Below are positions 13,317-14,332 of a stretch of 14,332 nucleotides of DNA, piece by piece. Numbering within the stretch: position 1 is the stretch's first letter; each line of letters starts with the position of its first letter. The translations under genes were made by a program, and so were the position numbers. This DNA comes from an uncultured Alistipes sp. Lineage in GTDB: Bacteria; Bacteroidota; Bacteroidia; Bacteroidales; Rikenellaceae. The stretch lies in the NCBI GenBank assembly GCA_900552955.1, contig USBO01000039.1, positions 1 through 14,332 of the forward strand. The letters are read 5' to 3'. The notes below the pieces were generated by a model that saw nothing but the letters and a program-made list of their open reading frames with translations, did not search any database and had not been told where the DNA came from.

Positions 13317-14332
13317 TCGCCAGGATGTCGAAATACGACTTCATTCTCTACGCCGGCCGCAGCGACGACTTTCTCGAACGGCTCCGCGAACTGGGGCTGG
13401 TCGACGTGACCTGCACGGGCTGGGAGCCTTCGGAGGGCGACCGGCTGCTCATCGCGTCGATCGAAGGGCGCACCAAAGCGCTCGACGCGCTGCAGCGTTT
13501 CCGCGACTCGGAGCGTTTCGACGCCGCAGCGGCGCCTTTCGCTTCGGGCGGCGAGGCCTACGAACGCTACACGCAGGCGGCGCAGGAGCGCACGGCGCTG
13601 CGCACCGAGATCGGCCAGACCGAAAAGGCCGCCGAGGAGGCGCGCCCGTGGGGCGATTTCTCGGCCGAGACGCTGCAGCGGCTCGCCGGACGCGGAATCG
13701 TACTGCGTTTCTTCATCGCACAGCGGGGTGTCTTCGAGAAGTCGCGCGAGGCGTGGAACGCGCAGGCACCCGTGGAGGTGATCCGCCAGAGCGACTCGAT
13801 GATCTGGTTCGTCGCCGTGTCGCACGAAGGCGCCGAGCTGTCGTTCGACGCGCAGGAGGTGAAAGCCCCCGCGATGACCGCCCGCGCCGCCGAGGCGAAG
13901 GTCGCAGCGCTCGCAGAGCGGCTGCGGGCCACCGACGCCGAGATGTCGCGCGCCGCTGTCTCCGCATCGCTCATCGAACGCGACCGCAACCGCCTGCGCG
14001 AACAGTTGCAGGGACTCAAGGCCACGGCTTCGGCCGAGACGGCCGCCGACGGCACGCTGCTGGTCATGGAGGGGTGGGCCGAACGCGAGACCTCGGACAA
14101 GGTCGACGCCCTGCTCGACGAATATCCCGACGTACTCTACCTCAAGAGCGATCCCACGCCCGAGGACGAGACGCCCGTCAAGTTGAAGAACAACCGCTTC
14201 GCGCGCATCTTCGAGATGGTGGGCGACATGTACGCCCGACCGAAGTACGGGACGATCGACCTTACCCCCTTCTTCGCGCCGTTCTACATGCTCTTCTTCG
14301 GCATCTGCCTCAACGACGCCGGCTACGGACTG
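13313..14332 (+). CDS. atpI: V/A-type ATPase subunit I (N-terminal part; runs off right edge)
   Basis: Subunit I is the membrane stator that forms the ion half-channels next to the K ring and anchors the peripheral stalk. The window shows 340 residues from MIARMSKYDFILYAG and no stop. Residues 1 to about 315 are the cytoplasmic arm, with two long coiled-coil parts (about 75-125 and 195-250) and small globular pieces such as LLVMEGWAERE (about 248-258). The last residues, PFFAPFYMLFFGICLNDAGY, are the conserved first membrane segment region of the family, where P-F-F-A-P-F-F-M-L-F-F-G-L-C is the usual form. The start is the ATG that overlaps the stop of subunit D by 4 bp, so translation is probably coupled. 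An in-frame ATG four codons on (MSKYDF) is an alternative. The ion used (H+ or Na+) cannot be judged without the rest of I and the K subunit. Confidence 0.93.
   Translation, partial: MIARMSKYDFILYAGRSDDFLERLRELGLVDVTCTGWEPSEGDRLLIASIEGRTKALDALQRFRDSERFDAAAAPFASGGEAYERYTQAAQERTALRTEIGQTEKAAEEARPWGDFSAETLQRLAGRGIVLRFFIAQRGVFEKSREAWNAQAPVEVIRQSDSMIWFVAVSHEGAELSFDAQEVKAPAMTARAAEAKVAALAERLRATDAEMSRAAVSASLIERDRNRLREQLQGLKATASAETAADGTLLVMEGWAERETSDKVDALLDEYPDVLYLKSDPTPEDETPVKLKNNRFARIFEMVGDMYARPKYGTIDLTPFFAPFYMLFFGICLNDAGYGL

Overview
This is a GC-rich chromosomal segment from a member of the Bacteroidota. Alistipes or a close Rikenellaceae relative is the best guess. Four things point there. Promoter -7 boxes of the Bacteroidetes type (TAnnTTTG) stand in front of several genes. 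Most starts lack a Shine-Dalgarno sequence. A DUF4301 protein and a FISUMP-type surface lipoprotein are present, both typical of this phylum. The V-type ATPase operon carries a DUF2764 gene. The genus is inferred from base composition and gene style, not from a marker gene.

Left part (1-4689, all minus strand). At the edge is the start of a small membrane-anchored coiled-coil protein that resembles genes of Bacteroidetes prophages. Reading in the direction of transcription, the housekeeping genes are murB (cell-wall precursor synthesis), a 190-bp spacer holding an inverted-repeat-bounded element, then a tight cluster of tilS (tRNA-Ile lysidine synthetase), holA (DNA polymerase III delta) and a fold-type IV aminotransferase-like protein. 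That last protein has lost the PLP-binding lysine and looks like a pseudoenzyme.

Middle (4690-8151). murB diverges from a DUF4301 gene, with two promoter boxes about 12 bp apart; murB may be leaderless. The DUF4301 gene converges on a gene for a probable surface-exposed lipoprotein. A perfect 12-bp-stem hairpin lies between them and can serve as terminator for both. A 416-bp, relatively AT-rich divergent intergenic region follows, containing two promoter boxes and a cluster of short CGG-N(2-3)-CCG-like motifs.

Right part (8152-14332, all plus strand). This is a V/A-type ATPase operon in the order E, DUF2764, A, B, D, I. Gaps are 6-10 bp and there is a 4-bp ATGA overlap between D and I. Subunit I runs off the right edge; the membrane ring gene (K) would be expected next. 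DUF2764 sits where other operons carry subunit C and shows a subunit-C-like C-terminus.

Most of the window is ordinary core chromosome. I see no CRISPR array, tRNA, rRNA, transposase or defence system. The points most worth a second look are the lysine-less aminotransferase, the repeat element between murB and tilS, the overlapping murB/DUF4301 promoters, and the motif cluster upstream of the ATPase operon.
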